Origin: an uncultured Algibacter sp. | Lineage (GTDB): Bacteria; Bacteroidota; Bacteroidia; Flavobacteriales; Flavobacteriaceae | Reading direction: 5' to 3' | Assembly (NCBI RefSeq): GCF_947490405.1 | Contig: NZ_CANLGU010000005.1 | Span: forward strand, 186,001-250,000 | Length of the DNA: 64,000 nucleotides | Shown here: in pieces, positions 43,703 to 51,962 of the stretch | Position numbering within the stretch: position 1 is the stretch's first letter | Layout of the letters: each line of letters starts with the position of its first letter | Program-made: the position numbers and the translations under genes | Notes under the pieces: model-generated | Database searches by the model: none | Seen by the model: only the letters and a program-made list of their open reading frames with translations | Told to the model about the DNA's origin: nothing

Positions 43703-46558
43703 TTACTTACTCAAATACATTTTTCTACGTGAGTATAAATCGTAAAATTCATCATCTTTTAAACTATCTATAAACAAAATGCTCTCCCCTGTACTTTTCA
43801 TTTCAGGTCCTAAACGCTTGTCTACATTCGGGAATTTATTAAATGAGAATACAGGTTGTTTTATAGCATAACCTTCTAATCGTGGTTTAAAATCAAAATC
43901 CGTTACCTTCTTCTCGCCTAACATCACTTTAGTTGCATAGTTTACGTAAGGCTCTTTGTAAGCTTTTGCAATAAAAGGTACCGTTCTAGAAGCTCTAGGG
44001 TTAGCTTCTATAATGTAAACCGTATCATCTTTAATAGCAAATTGTATATTGATTAATCCTACTGTGTTCAAAGATCTAGCAATGGTATGTGTATGATCTA
44101 TAATCTGTTGCATCACTAAATCCCCTAAGTTAAATGCTGGCAAAGTAGCGTTAGAATCACCAGAGTGCACACCACATGGCTCAATATGCTCCATGATTCC
44201 GATGATATAAACATTTCCATCTGCATCACAAATGGCATCAGCTTCTGCCTCTATAGCGCCATCTAAATAATGATCTAATAAGAGTTTATTATTAGGGATT
44301 TTTCTGAGTAAATCAACAACATGTTCTACTAACTCTTCTTTATTGATTACAATTTTCATCCCTTGCCCTCCTAATACATAAGATGGTCTTACTAGAATAG
44401 GGAAATCCAATTCATCTGCTAAAGCCAAGGCTTCATCTGCATTTTCAGCTACTCCAAATTCTGGGTAAGGAATATTGTTTTCTTTTAATAACTTAGAAAA
44501 GCTTCCTCTGTCTTCAGCTAAATCTAGAGATTCAAAGCTAGTACCAATAATTTTAACACCGTACTTGGTTAATTTTTCAGCAAGTTTAAGCGCTGTTTGC
44601 CCTCCAAGTTGTACAATAACACCTTCTGGCTTTTCATGACGAATAATGTCGTAAATATGTTCCCAGAATACGGGCTCAAAATATAATTTATCTGCTGTAT
44701 CAAAATCTGTAGATACCGTTTCAGGATTACAGTTAATCATAATAGTTTCATAACCACATTCAGCAGCCGCTAAAACACCATGTACACAACAGTAATCAAA
44801 CTCAATACCTTGGCCAATTCTATTTGGTCCAGAACCAAGAACTACTATTTTCTTTTTGTCTGTAACTACACTTTCATTATGCACATAAGTTTCTCCTTCT
44901 GGAGTTTCTATAGTATTTTCGAAAGTAGAATAGTAATATGGTGTTTTTGCTGTAAACTCAGCAGCACAAGTATCAACCAATTTAAATACACGTTGAATAT
45001 TAAATTCATCTCGCTTATTATACACTTGACTTTCTAGGCAACCTAGCATATGAGCAATCTGACGGTCTCCATAACCTTTTTGCTTAGCTTCAAGTAATAA
45101 GTCTCTATCTAATGTATCAATAGTATATTTTGAAATTTCTTTTTCTAACTGGAATAATTCCTCATATTGCTTCAAATACCACATATCTATTTTTGTGATA
45201 TCATAAATTTGACTCAATGGGATTCCCATAGCAATAGCGTCGTATATAACGAAAACACGATCCCAGCTTGCATTAGTTAGCTTATCAATAACTTGGTTAT
45301 AATCACTATACCCCTTACCATCAGCTCCTAAGCCATTTCTTTTAATCTCTAAAGATTGAGTAGCTTTATGAAGTGCCTCTTGGAAAGAACGTCCAATTCC
45401 CATAACCTCTCCAACAGCCTTCATTTGAAGTCCTAAAGTTCTATCTGATCCTTCAAACTTATCAAAATTCCAACGTGGTATTTTTACAATCACGTAATCT
45501 AAAGTTGGCTCGAATAAGGCTGAAGTAGATTTTGTAATTTGGTTATCTAATTCATCAAGCGTGTAGCCTATAGCTAATTTTGTTGCTATTTTTGCAATAG
45601 GATAACCTGTTGCTTTACTTGCCAAAGCAGACGAGCGCGATACACGTGGATTAATTTCAATAGCAATAATGTCTTCTTTTTCATCAGGACTAACAGCAAA
45701 TTGCACATTACACCCTCCTTCAAAATCACCAATACTACGCATCATTTTTATAGCCATATCACGCATCTTTTGAAACGTTTTATCACTAAGTGTCATCGCT
45801 GGAGCTACTGTTATTGAATCTCCTGTATGAATCCCCATTGGGTCCATATTTTCAATAGAACAGATAATTACAACATTATCATTCCTATCTCTAAGTAATT
45901 CTAATTCATACTCTTTCCAGCCCATCATTGCTTTATCAATCATTACTTCATGAATCGGAGACACCTCTAATCCGTGACGCAATAATTTATCAAAGTCTTT
46001 TTCCTCATAAACAATGGCTGCTCCAGCGCCTCCCAAAGTAAAAGACGAGCGAATACATAAAGGAAACCCAAACTCTTGAGCAATTTCTTTTCCTTTCAAG
46101 AAAGATGTTGCTGTAGCCTGTGGAGCCATACCAACACCTATTTTACCCATCAGCTCTCTAAACTGCTCTCTATCTTCGGTTATATTAATTGCATTAATAT
46201 CTACACCTATAAGTTCTACATTAAAATCTTCCCAGATTCCTTTCTCATCAGCTTCAATACATAAATTTAAAGCAGTTTGACCTCCCATGGTTGGTAAAAC
46301 CGCATCAATTTGAGGGTGCTCCTTTAAAATTTTTATAATCGATTTTGTATTAAGAGGCAACAAATACACATGATCAGCCATCGAAGGATCTGTCATGATG
46401 GTTGCTGGATTGGAATTAATTAATATGGTTTCAATTCCATCTTCTCTTAAGGATCTTAAAGATTGAGACCCTGAATAATCAAACTCACACGCTTGTCCTA
46501 TAACAATAGGTCCTGAGCCAATAATTAATATCGATTTTAATTTAGGATTTTTCGGCAT
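43703..46558 (-). CDS. carB: Carbamoyl-phosphate synthase large subunit
   Basis: The 951-residue protein has two ATP-grasp halves. The first carries LIIGSGPIVIGQACEFDYSG and the Asn/Arg-rich INPRVSRSSALASKATGYPI; the second carries VVLGSGPNRIGQGIEFDYCC and IEANPRASRTVPFIAKAYKE. It makes carbamoyl phosphate for pyrimidines and arginine. It ends near residue 951, whereas E. coli CarB (1073) has a further C-terminal MGS-like allosteric domain that is absent here, typical of the short flavobacterial form. carA is not adjacent. Confidence 0.95.
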   Translation of the reverse strand: MPKNPKLKSILIIGSGPIVIGQACEFDYSGSQSLRSLREDGIETILINSNPATIMTDPSMADHVYLLPLNTKSIIKILKEHPQIDAVLPTMGGQTALNLCIEADEKGIWEDFNVELIGVDINAINITEDREQFRELMGKIGVGMAPQATATSFLKGKEIAQEFGFPLCIRSSFTLGGAGAAIVYEEKDFDKLLRHGLEVSPIHEVMIDKAMMGWKEYELELLRDRNDNVVIICSIENMDPMGIHTGDSITVAPAMTLSDKTFQKMRDMAIKMMRSIGDFEGGCNVQFAVSPDEKEDIIAIEINPRVSRSSALASKATGYPIAKIATKLAIGYTLDELDNQITKSTSALFEPTLDYVIVKIPRWNFDKFEGSDRTLGLQMKAVGEVMGIGRSFQEALHKATQSLEIKRNGLGADGKGYSDYNQVIDKLTNASWDRVFVIYDAIAMGIPLSQIYDITKIDMWYLKQYEELFQLEKEISKYTIDTLDRDLLLEAKQKGYGDRQIAHMLGCLESQVYNKRDEFNIQRVFKLVDTCAAEFTAKTPYYYSTFENTIETPEGETYVHNESVVTDKKKIVVLGSGPNRIGQGIEFDYCCVHGVLAAAECGYETIMINCNPETVSTDFDTADKLYFEPVFWEHIYDIIRHEKPEGVIVQLGGQTALKLAEKLTKYGVKIIGTSFESLDLAEDRGSFSKLLKENNIPYPEFGVAENADEALALADELDFPILVRPSYVLGGQGMKIVINKEELVEHVVDLLRKIPNNKLLLDHYLDGAIEAEADAICDADGNVYIIGIMEHIEPCGVHSGDSNATLPAFNLGDLVMQQIIDHTHTIARSLNTVGLINIQFAIKDDTVYIIEANPRASRTVPFIAKAYKEPYVNYATKVMLGEKKVTDFDFKPRLEGYAIKQPVFSFNKFPNVDKRLGPEMKSTGESILFIDSLKDDEFYDLYSRRKMYLSK

Positions 46559-46594
46559 TTTTTAGAGGTTATATATGTTGTTTATAATGTGTTG

Positions 46595-46602
46595 CAAAAA
46601 TA
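46595..46602 (-). promoter_or_regulatory. -7 promoter box TATTTTTG of carB
   Basis: TATTTTTGCAACAC on the minus strand fits TAnnTTTG(C). It lies downstream of the rpmH terminator, so carB appears to have its own promoter. Confidence 0.5.
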
Positions 46603-46616
46603 GTAATCAGCAGATA

Positions 46617-46650
46617 TAAAAAAAGGCGTTACACTTAAGTAACACCTTTA
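46617..46650 (-). terminator. Terminator after rpmH
   Basis: AAAGGcGTTAC-acttaa-GTAACaCCTTT forms an imperfect stem, with a run of seven Ts on the minus strand. Confidence 0.75.
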
Positions 46651-46672
46651 AATTATCAACAATTGTTAATCA

Positions 46673-46834
46673 TTATTTCTTATGTCTAGTTTCAGATGAA
46701 ACAGATAATCTTTTTCTTCCTTTAGCTCTTCTACGCGCTAATACCTTTCTACCATTAGCAGAAGCCATTCTTTCTCTGAAACCGTGCTTGTTTCTTCTCT
46801 TTCTTTTAGAAGGCTGAAATGTTCTTTTACTCAT
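46673..46834 (-). CDS. rpmH: 50S ribosomal protein L34
   Basis: The 53-residue protein [20 protein letters not shown]... continues [20 protein letters not shown] and ends RHKK. It is strongly basic with the L34 hallmarks (FQPS, GFRxRMAxxxGRKVLxRRRxKGR). The short C-terminal extension [11 protein letters not shown] is common in flavobacteria. The gene has its own consensus promoter and terminator. Confidence 0.97.
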   Translation of the reverse strand: MSKRTFQPSKRKRRNKHGFRERMASANGRKVLARRRAKGRKRLSVSSETRHKK

Positions 46835-46896
46835 TATCTTGTATCTTTAAAACTGATTGTAATTTCTAAAATAGATGGCTTTATCAAAACCGAGGG

Positions 46897-46927
46897 CAAA
46901 TATACAAAGCCTTTATTACTTTGCAAA
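46897..46927 (-). promoter_or_regulatory. Full-consensus promoter of rpmH
   Basis: On the minus strand TTTG (46927-46924) is followed after 19 bases by TATATTTG (46904-46897), matching the Bacteroidota -33/-7 consensus exactly. Confidence 0.75.
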
Positions 46928-47126
46928 TCATTTTTTAAAAAAAATAATAAATATTTTTACTTGTTTAAAACACCTTAGTAAACCTTTATTTATTTGGGAT
47001 TAGCATACATTTAATAAAATACCAATGCGCCTATTTTGATAAAAATTTAGTTTCTTTGCAGTCTTTAAACTCAAAAGCAGTTTGTATTATAAACAAAGAT
47101 GCTTTTAATTACATTAAAAACACGTC

Positions 47127-47705
47127 ATGTTCAATAAAAATATAAAACTTATTATAGCTGCTGGAATTCTTTGTTATGCAGTGTATCAATTTACTGAAAG
47201 TTATATAGGAAATGGTATTGCATTAATTTTTCTAGCTTTAATCTTTGTTTTCTTATACTTTAAAAATGAATTTATATTATTAGCATTTTTAAGATTGCGT
47301 AAACAAGATTTTCCCGGTGCTAAAAAGTGGTTGAATAAAATTAAAAATCCTGAAGCCGCACTTGTTAAGAAACAACAAGGTTATTATAATTATTTACATG
47401 GTATTATGATTTCCCAAGATAATATGAATGAAGCAGAAAAGTATTTTAAGAAAGCTATTTCGTTAGGATTATCTATGGATCATGACTTAGCTATGGCTAA
47501 ATTAAACTTAGCTGGTATTGCATTTTCTAAGCGTAGAAAACAAGAGGCACAGAAATTACTCGCTGAAGCACAAAAACTTGACAAACAGGGTATGCTAACA
47601 GATCAGATAAAAATGATGAAGCAAAATATGAAACAAGCTGTTGGCCCTAACCAGCATTTTGGTGCAGGTGGCTCTATCAGGTCGCAAAAAAGAAGAGCAA
47701 GGTAA
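47127..47705 (+). CDS. Membrane-anchored TPR-like protein
   Basis: The 192-residue protein has two N-terminal hydrophobic segments (about 7-20 and 28-45), then a helical repeat region of TPR type (GYYNYLHGIMISQDNMNEAEKYFKKAIS, about 95-120; MAKLNLAGIAFSKRRKQEAQKLLAEA) and a basic tail ending KRRAR. It is a probable scaffold at the inner membrane. Function unknown; alone between rpmH and the transglycosylase. Confidence 0.75.
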   Translation: MFNKNIKLIIAAGILCYAVYQFTESYIGNGIALIFLALIFVFLYFKNEFILLAFLRLRKQDFPGAKKWLNKIKNPEAALVKKQQGYYNYLHGIMISQDNMNEAEKYFKKAISLGLSMDHDLAMAKLNLAGIAFSKRRKQEAQKLLAEAQKLDKQGMLTDQIKMMKQNMKQAVGPNQHFGAGGSIRSQKRRAR

Positions 47706-47746
47706 ACCTTACTCTAACTTATAACTCTTATACTTTAAAATTTATT

Positions 47747-48673
47747 TTAATTTAAGGAATAAAAACCTTCTTTGGGAATCTCAACATAATATTGTTTACG
47801 AGATTTGTTATTAAGATGTGGCTCTCGCAACCATGGATTATGTAATTTTAAGAGTTTGTAATTAATTCCAAAACGTGCTGCAAACTGTGTAAAATCTGTT
47901 ACAGCAGTATCAACTTCAACTCTATATGTTGGAACATAAGAATACAAATCTTTATCTCTAAAATTGAACCCATACTTTTTAGGGTTAGACAATATTTCTT
48001 TTAAGGCTACAATTCTAAACAAATAACGACCTGTTTCTTCTCCCAAAAGCAAATCGTAATAATTTGAAACCCCTTGTTCCTTTAAACGTCTTGAGACTCC
48101 TGCATTACCAGCATTATAGGCTGCTGCAGCTAGAGTCCAAGACCCCAATTTATTTTTAGCCTCCAATAAATATTGACAAGCTACTTCTGTAGATTTTTCT
48201 AAATGATAGCGTTCATCAACATTTTTATTTACTTCTAATCCGTTTTCCCTTCCTGTTGCAGGCATAATTTGCCACACTCCTCTTGCTCCTGCAGGGGAAA
48301 CAGCATTAGTTAATCCGCTTTCTATAACTGCCAAATACTTAAAATCATCTGGTACACCATGTCTAGCCAATATAGGTTCTATAACGGGAAAATATTTTTT
48401 AGCACGTTTAAACATTAATAAACCGTTTGATTGCCAGTAAGTATTAACAAGTAATTCTCTATCCATACGCTCTAAGATATCTGGATTCTCTAGTGGCATA
48501 GGCTCGCCAGCAAAATTCAAATCTCCAGGAACTTGTAGCGCATAAACATTATAATCATTTATTAATTTAGTTTCAAAATTTTCATCGGTAGGCGCGTCTT
48601 GAAGTGCATAAATAAATAGCGCACACAAACTTAATAATCCCACAAACGCCAGAGCTTTCTGTATAATCTTCAT
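47747..48673 (-). CDS. Lytic transglycosylase (SLT, MltD-like)
   Basis: The 308-residue protein has an N-terminal membrane/signal segment (about 8-25). The SLT domain at about 105-235 carries YLAVIESGLTNAVSPAGARG, with the catalytic Glu in the VIESGL turn, followed by VWQIMPATGRENGLEV and the typical AAAYNAG motif. It cleaves peptidoglycan between MurNAc and GlcNAc in the periplasm. LysM modules found in E. coli MltD are not obvious. The hydrolase gene lies 35 bases upstream. Confidence 0.92.
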   Translation of the reverse strand: MKIIQKALAFVGLLSLCALFIYALQDAPTDENFETKLINDYNVYALQVPGDLNFAGEPMPLENPDILERMDRELLVNTYWQSNGLLMFKRAKKYFPVIEPILARHGVPDDFKYLAVIESGLTNAVSPAGARGVWQIMPATGRENGLEVNKNVDERYHLEKSTEVACQYLLEAKNKLGSWTLAAAAYNAGNAGVSRRLKEQGVSNYYDLLLGEETGRYLFRIVALKEILSNPKKYGFNFRDKDLYSYVPTYRVEVDTAVTDFTQFAARFGINYKLLKLHNPWLREPHLNNKSRKQYYVEIPKEGFYSLN

Positions 48674-48708
48674 TGTAATAAGTTTTTCCTAAAATTAAAA
48701 AAAATAGT

Positions 48709-49374
48709 TTAGCTACCTAGAATTAGTCGAGGTAAATTTTCATTAAACCATTTGTATTTATTGATGATAGCAATATGAGTGCCATTTTTAATAACAATAG
48801 CATTTTTAATATTTTCTATTGGGAATACAGAATCTTTATCACCGTGAATATGAATGATATCTGAACGAAATGCAACTTGTTGCCAACACACCATTTCTTT
48901 TATAGCCCAACTTAAATATTTACTATCGTTTACTGATAAATACATCTTATAAAGCTCTAAACGTTTTTTTATATTTTTACCAAAGGCATATTTCTCAAAA
49001 ACATCAATTTTACTAGCCAATTGTGTAGGTGCCAACAAATAAGCTTTAGTCGCTTTTACTAAAAGCATTTTTTTTGGTAGTTCTCGCATACTCTTAACAC
49101 TTGATACGATAATAAGTTTTTTTACTGAAACATGTTGACTCATTTCTTGTACCAAAACACCTCCAAAAGAAACCCCTAATAAAACAATATCTTTATGCTT
49201 TATGCTTTGAGATAATCTTTTTGCATAATCATTCAAGCTTTCATTATCAAGCGGTATTATCCATTCCAGATAATGCAATTGGAATGCATTTTCTGGTAAT
49301 TCTATATGCTCAAAAATTTTGGAGCTTGCTGCCATTCCTGGCATTAAATAAACATGTATTATCTGCTGAACCAT
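48709..49374 (-). CDS. Alpha/beta hydrolase-like protein
   Basis: The 221-residue protein has MPGMAASSKIF at the N-terminus, a nucleophile elbow GVSFGG (about 82-87), HGDKDSVFP (about 177-185) with the acid, and NGTHIAI (about 198) with the His. The triad is complete. No signal peptide. Substrate unknown. It is transcribed with the transglycosylase gene, divergent from the acetyltransferase. Confidence 0.85.
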   Translation of the reverse strand: MVQQIIHVYLMPGMAASSKIFEHIELPENAFQLHYLEWIIPLDNESLNDYAKRLSQSIKHKDIVLLGVSFGGVLVQEMSQHVSVKKLIIVSSVKSMRELPKKMLLVKATKAYLLAPTQLASKIDVFEKYAFGKNIKKRLELYKMYLSVNDSKYLSWAIKEMVCWQQVAFRSDIIHIHGDKDSVFPIENIKNAIVIKNGTHIAIINKYKWFNENLPRLILGS

Positions 49375-49419
49375 AAGGGATTAACCTTTAACTTACTTTC
49401 TTTTAATGATTTTTTTTTG

Positions 49420-49427
49420 TAATTTTG
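49420..49427 (+). promoter_or_regulatory. -7 promoter box TAATTTTG
   Basis: TAATTTTGC matches TAnnTTTG and predicts a start near 49434, which excludes an earlier in-frame start at 49425 for the acetyltransferase and supports ATG 49488. Confidence 0.6.
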
Positions 49428-49487
49428 CACAAAGTTAGAGAAATAGTACTCACTATTTTAAATTTCCTAGAACTAAAAATATACAAT

Positions 49488-49784
49488 ATGGTTGAAGCTG
49501 CAGAATTAATTGATAATGATTTTTTACGTCAATTCGAAATTAAAGTTGATAATGATTTAGCAATAATTGAATACTCTCTACAAGAACGAAAAATCTTTTT
49601 AACCAAATTAATAATACCTGCATCCATACAAAGTGAAGATTTTAAAAAAGAATTTTTATCGCTTGTTTTTGAAGAAGTTGCATCACGCAATTTAAGCGTT
49701 ATGCCAACATGCCCTTCCATTGCTAAATTTGTAAGAAGTAATAGAAAATATAAACGCATGCTTCCAGTAGGTGTTAGAATATAG
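49488..49784 (+). CDS. YjdJ/Gcn5-like small N-acetyltransferase
   Basis: From ATG 49488 the protein is 98 residues (MVEAAELIDNDFLRQFEIKV...). It shows the compact GNAT-like core of the YjdJ group: a KLIIPASIQSEDFKKEFLSL stretch, then VFEEVASRNLSVMPTCPSIAKFVRSN, which is the acetyl-CoA-loop/helix plus tail. Cytoplasmic; the acceptor is unknown. The start choice rests on the promoter box at 49420. Confidence 0.8.
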   Translation: MVEAAELIDNDFLRQFEIKVDNDLAIIEYSLQERKIFLTKLIIPASIQSEDFKKEFLSLVFEEVASRNLSVMPTCPSIAKFVRSNRKYKRMLPVGVRI

Positions 49785-49806
49785 AGGCACTAAACGCCTT
49801 ATCAAT

Positions 49807-49839
49807 AAAAAGCCGAAACTACTAAGTTTCGGCTTTTTA
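49807..49839. terminator. Intrinsic terminator
   Basis: AAAAAGCCGAAAC-tactaa-GTTTCGGCTTTTT: 13-bp stem with flanking A and T runs, between convergent genes. Confidence 0.9.
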
Positions 49840-49860
49840 TTTTATTTATTTGCTTAATGA

Positions 49861-50376
49861 TTACTTATTGTAAACCAAAGTTAAATCTTTTGTTTCTATT
49901 ACTTGAGTAAAATCTTCATTGTAAATTTTTATTCTATCTTCAAATACTAAAAATATTTGACCACCTTCAATCTCTGCTACACTTTCTCCAATTGTAATCA
50001 TTGAATTTTCAATAGTGTACTCAGTAGCTAAACTTACAATTCCATCAGTATCACAAGTAATTTCAAAATTATATGTGTTGGTTTCGCTATTTAGTAATGA
50101 AATATTTAAATCAGGATTAAATGTTGTATTCAATGAAACTACACCGTTTTTATCAAAAAACAAGGTTTCGTTTCTAGAGCAATCAATCTCATCTAAAAGA
50201 TTTGTACTTGCTATACCATCATTATTCATATCTAATCCATCTTCAATATTCCAAGCATTTAGTGTCCAAACGCCAACAATTGATGAATCATTAGAATCTT
50301 GTGTATCATCCGTAGAACAACTGGTAAAGCTAACCAGTAGTATAGCGCAACATAGGCTTAAAAGTAATTTTTTCAT
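49861..50376 (-). CDS. Lipocalin-like lipoprotein
   Basis: The 171-residue lipoprotein (LLVSFTSCSTDD, Cys near 20) has GVWTLNAWNIEDGLDMNNDG, the start of a lipocalin-like beta-barrel common in Bacteroidota. A Ca-binding-like DMNNDG loop and a CSRNE stretch follow. Outer-membrane location; ligand unknown. It is transcribed alone between the terminator and mtaB. Confidence 0.8.
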   Translation of the reverse strand: MKKLLLSLCCAILLVSFTSCSTDDTQDSNDSSIVGVWTLNAWNIEDGLDMNNDGIASTNLLDEIDCSRNETLFFDKNGVVSLNTTFNPDLNISLLNSETNTYNFEITCDTDGIVSLATEYTIENSMITIGESVAEIEGGQIFLVFEDRIKIYNEDFTQVIETKDLTLVYNK

Positions 50377-50485
50377 ATTGGGGCATGATTAATTACTTGT
50401 AAATGTATAATCAGAGAAAAGATTCTCACAAAAAATAAGCTAAACGACTTAAATACAGGGTTTATTCGTCGAAATTCTGTAGACA

Positions 50486-51811
50486 CTAGTTTGATAGCAC
50501 TTGTAAAAACTCAAATCTAACTATGCCATCATCATCAATTTTAGTAAGTTCAACTTGATGTAATGTATTAATCAATTCTGGATTCCAAGGCGCTTTTACT
50601 TTCACGTAGTTCTCTGTAAATCCATGAATATACCCTCCTTTATTTTCGCTTTCAAATAAAACAGTACGTATACTTCCAAGTTGTTTTTCGTAAAATGCAC
50701 GGCGCTTTTTAACAGATAAACCTCGTAACATTTTACTTCGTTTGCTTCTCACATTACTTGGTACTACACCATCCATTTCAGCGGCCTCGGTATTATCTCT
50801 TTCAGAATAAGTAAACACGTGTAAATACGATATATCTAACTCGGTTAAAAAGTTATACGTTTCTAAAAAATATTCTTCTGTTTCCCCTGGAAAGCCAACA
50901 ATTACATCAACACCAATGCATGCATGAGGCATAACTTCTTTTATCTTAGCAACACGATCTACATACAATTCTCGCATGTAACGGCGTTTCATTTTTTTCA
51001 AAATTTCATTACTTCCCGATTGTAATGGAATATGAAAATGAGGGACAAATGCCCTAGACTTAGAAACCAAATCAATCGTTTCATTTTTAAGTAAATTTGG
51101 CTCGATAGATGATATTCTTAAACGCTCAATCCCTTCTACCTTATCTAATTCTGCAACTAAATCTAAAAACGTATGTTCATGTTTTTTATTACCAAACTCA
51201 CCTTTGCCGTAGTCACCAATATTAACTCCTGTTAAAACAATCTCTTTTATATTTTGCTTAGAAATGTCTTGCGCATTTTTCAAAACATTTTCCATGGTAT
51301 CACTTCTGGAAATACCGCGGGCTAAAGGAATTGTGCAATACGTACATTTATAATCGCAACCATCTTGTACTTTTAAAAACGCTCGTGTTCTATCCCCAAT
51401 GGAATAACTACCTACATAAAAATCGGCATCCTCTATTTCGCAGGAATGTACTTCTCCTAAATCATTTTTAGAGAGGTCGTTTAAATAATCTGTGATTTTA
51501 AATTTTTCAGTTGCTCCAAGTACTAAATCTACACCATTAACATCTGCAAGTTCTTGTGGTTTTAATTGCGCATAACAACCAACAGCAGCTATAAAAGCAT
51601 CAGGGTTTGCTTTTTGTGCTTGCTTTACTATGGTTTTAAAACGCTTATCAGCATTTTCGGTTACTGAACAGGTATTAATCACATAGATATCTGCTTTTTC
51701 TGAAAAATCTACACGATCAAAACCTTCATCATTAAAGTTTCTTGCAATTGTAGAGGTTTCTGAAAAATTCAGTTTACAACCTAATGTATAAAATGCAACT
51801 TTTTTGTTCAT
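50486..51811 (-). CDS. mtaB: tRNA (N6-L-threonylcarbamoyladenosine(37)-C2)-methylthiotransferase
   Basis: This is a 441-residue radical-SAM methylthiotransferase. The N-terminal UPF0004 domain carries Cys12, Cys48 and Cys79 (a second Fe-S cluster), the radical-SAM motif CDYKCTYC gives Cys152, Cys156 and Cys159, and a TRAM-like C-terminus follows. The N-terminal FYTLGCKLNFSET is the MtaB variant of the family. It thiomethylates t6A37 of tRNA. Confidence 0.93.
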   Translation of the reverse strand: MNKKVAFYTLGCKLNFSETSTIARNFNDEGFDRVDFSEKADIYVINTCSVTENADKRFKTIVKQAQKANPDAFIAAVGCYAQLKPQELADVNGVDLVLGATEKFKITDYLNDLSKNDLGEVHSCEIEDADFYVGSYSIGDRTRAFLKVQDGCDYKCTYCTIPLARGISRSDTMENVLKNAQDISKQNIKEIVLTGVNIGDYGKGEFGNKKHEHTFLDLVAELDKVEGIERLRISSIEPNLLKNETIDLVSKSRAFVPHFHIPLQSGSNEILKKMKRRYMRELYVDRVAKIKEVMPHACIGVDVIVGFPGETEEYFLETYNFLTELDISYLHVFTYSERDNTEAAEMDGVVPSNVRSKRSKMLRGLSVKKRRAFYEKQLGSIRTVLFESENKGGYIHGFTENYVKVKAPWNPELINTLHQVELTKIDDDGIVRFEFLQVLSN

Positions 51812-51851
51812 TATATTTTCATTTCCGTGAAAACAGAAATCTCTTTATATT

Positions 51852-51859
51852 TATATTTG
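51852..51859 (+). promoter_or_regulatory. -7 promoter box TATATTTG
   Basis: TATATTTG on the plus strand, immediately before the palindrome at 51858. It would drive the peptide-binding lipoprotein gene (start 51963) with the palindrome in its leader. Confidence 0.4.
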
Positions 51860-51918
51860 TCATTCTAACAAAGAATGAACTATTTATAACTTGCACTTCA
51901 ACTGCGCTCAGTGTGACA
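51858..51918. repeat. REP-like repeat, hybrid arms
   Basis: The right arm CTTCAACTGCGCTCAGTGTG...ACA (51896-51918) belongs to the family at 2786-2858. The left arm (TGTCATTCTAACAAAGAATG) is of a different subtype, so the unit looks recombined or decayed. Confidence 0.7.
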
Positions 51919-51939
51919 ATCAAAATTAACAAGAGCGTG

Positions 51940-51947
51940 CAAATTTA
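51940..51947 (-). promoter_or_regulatory. -7 promoter box TAAATTTG of mtaB
   Basis: TAAATTTGCACGC on the minus strand fits TAnnTTTGC. It predicts an mtaB leader of about 120 bases that includes the palindrome. Confidence 0.5.
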
Positions 51948-51962
51948 CAACTAATAAGTTAG

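Noticed and set aside
44780-45037. 85-codon plus-strand frame inside carB
   Set aside because: Antisense to a strongly conserved enzyme; no support as a gene.
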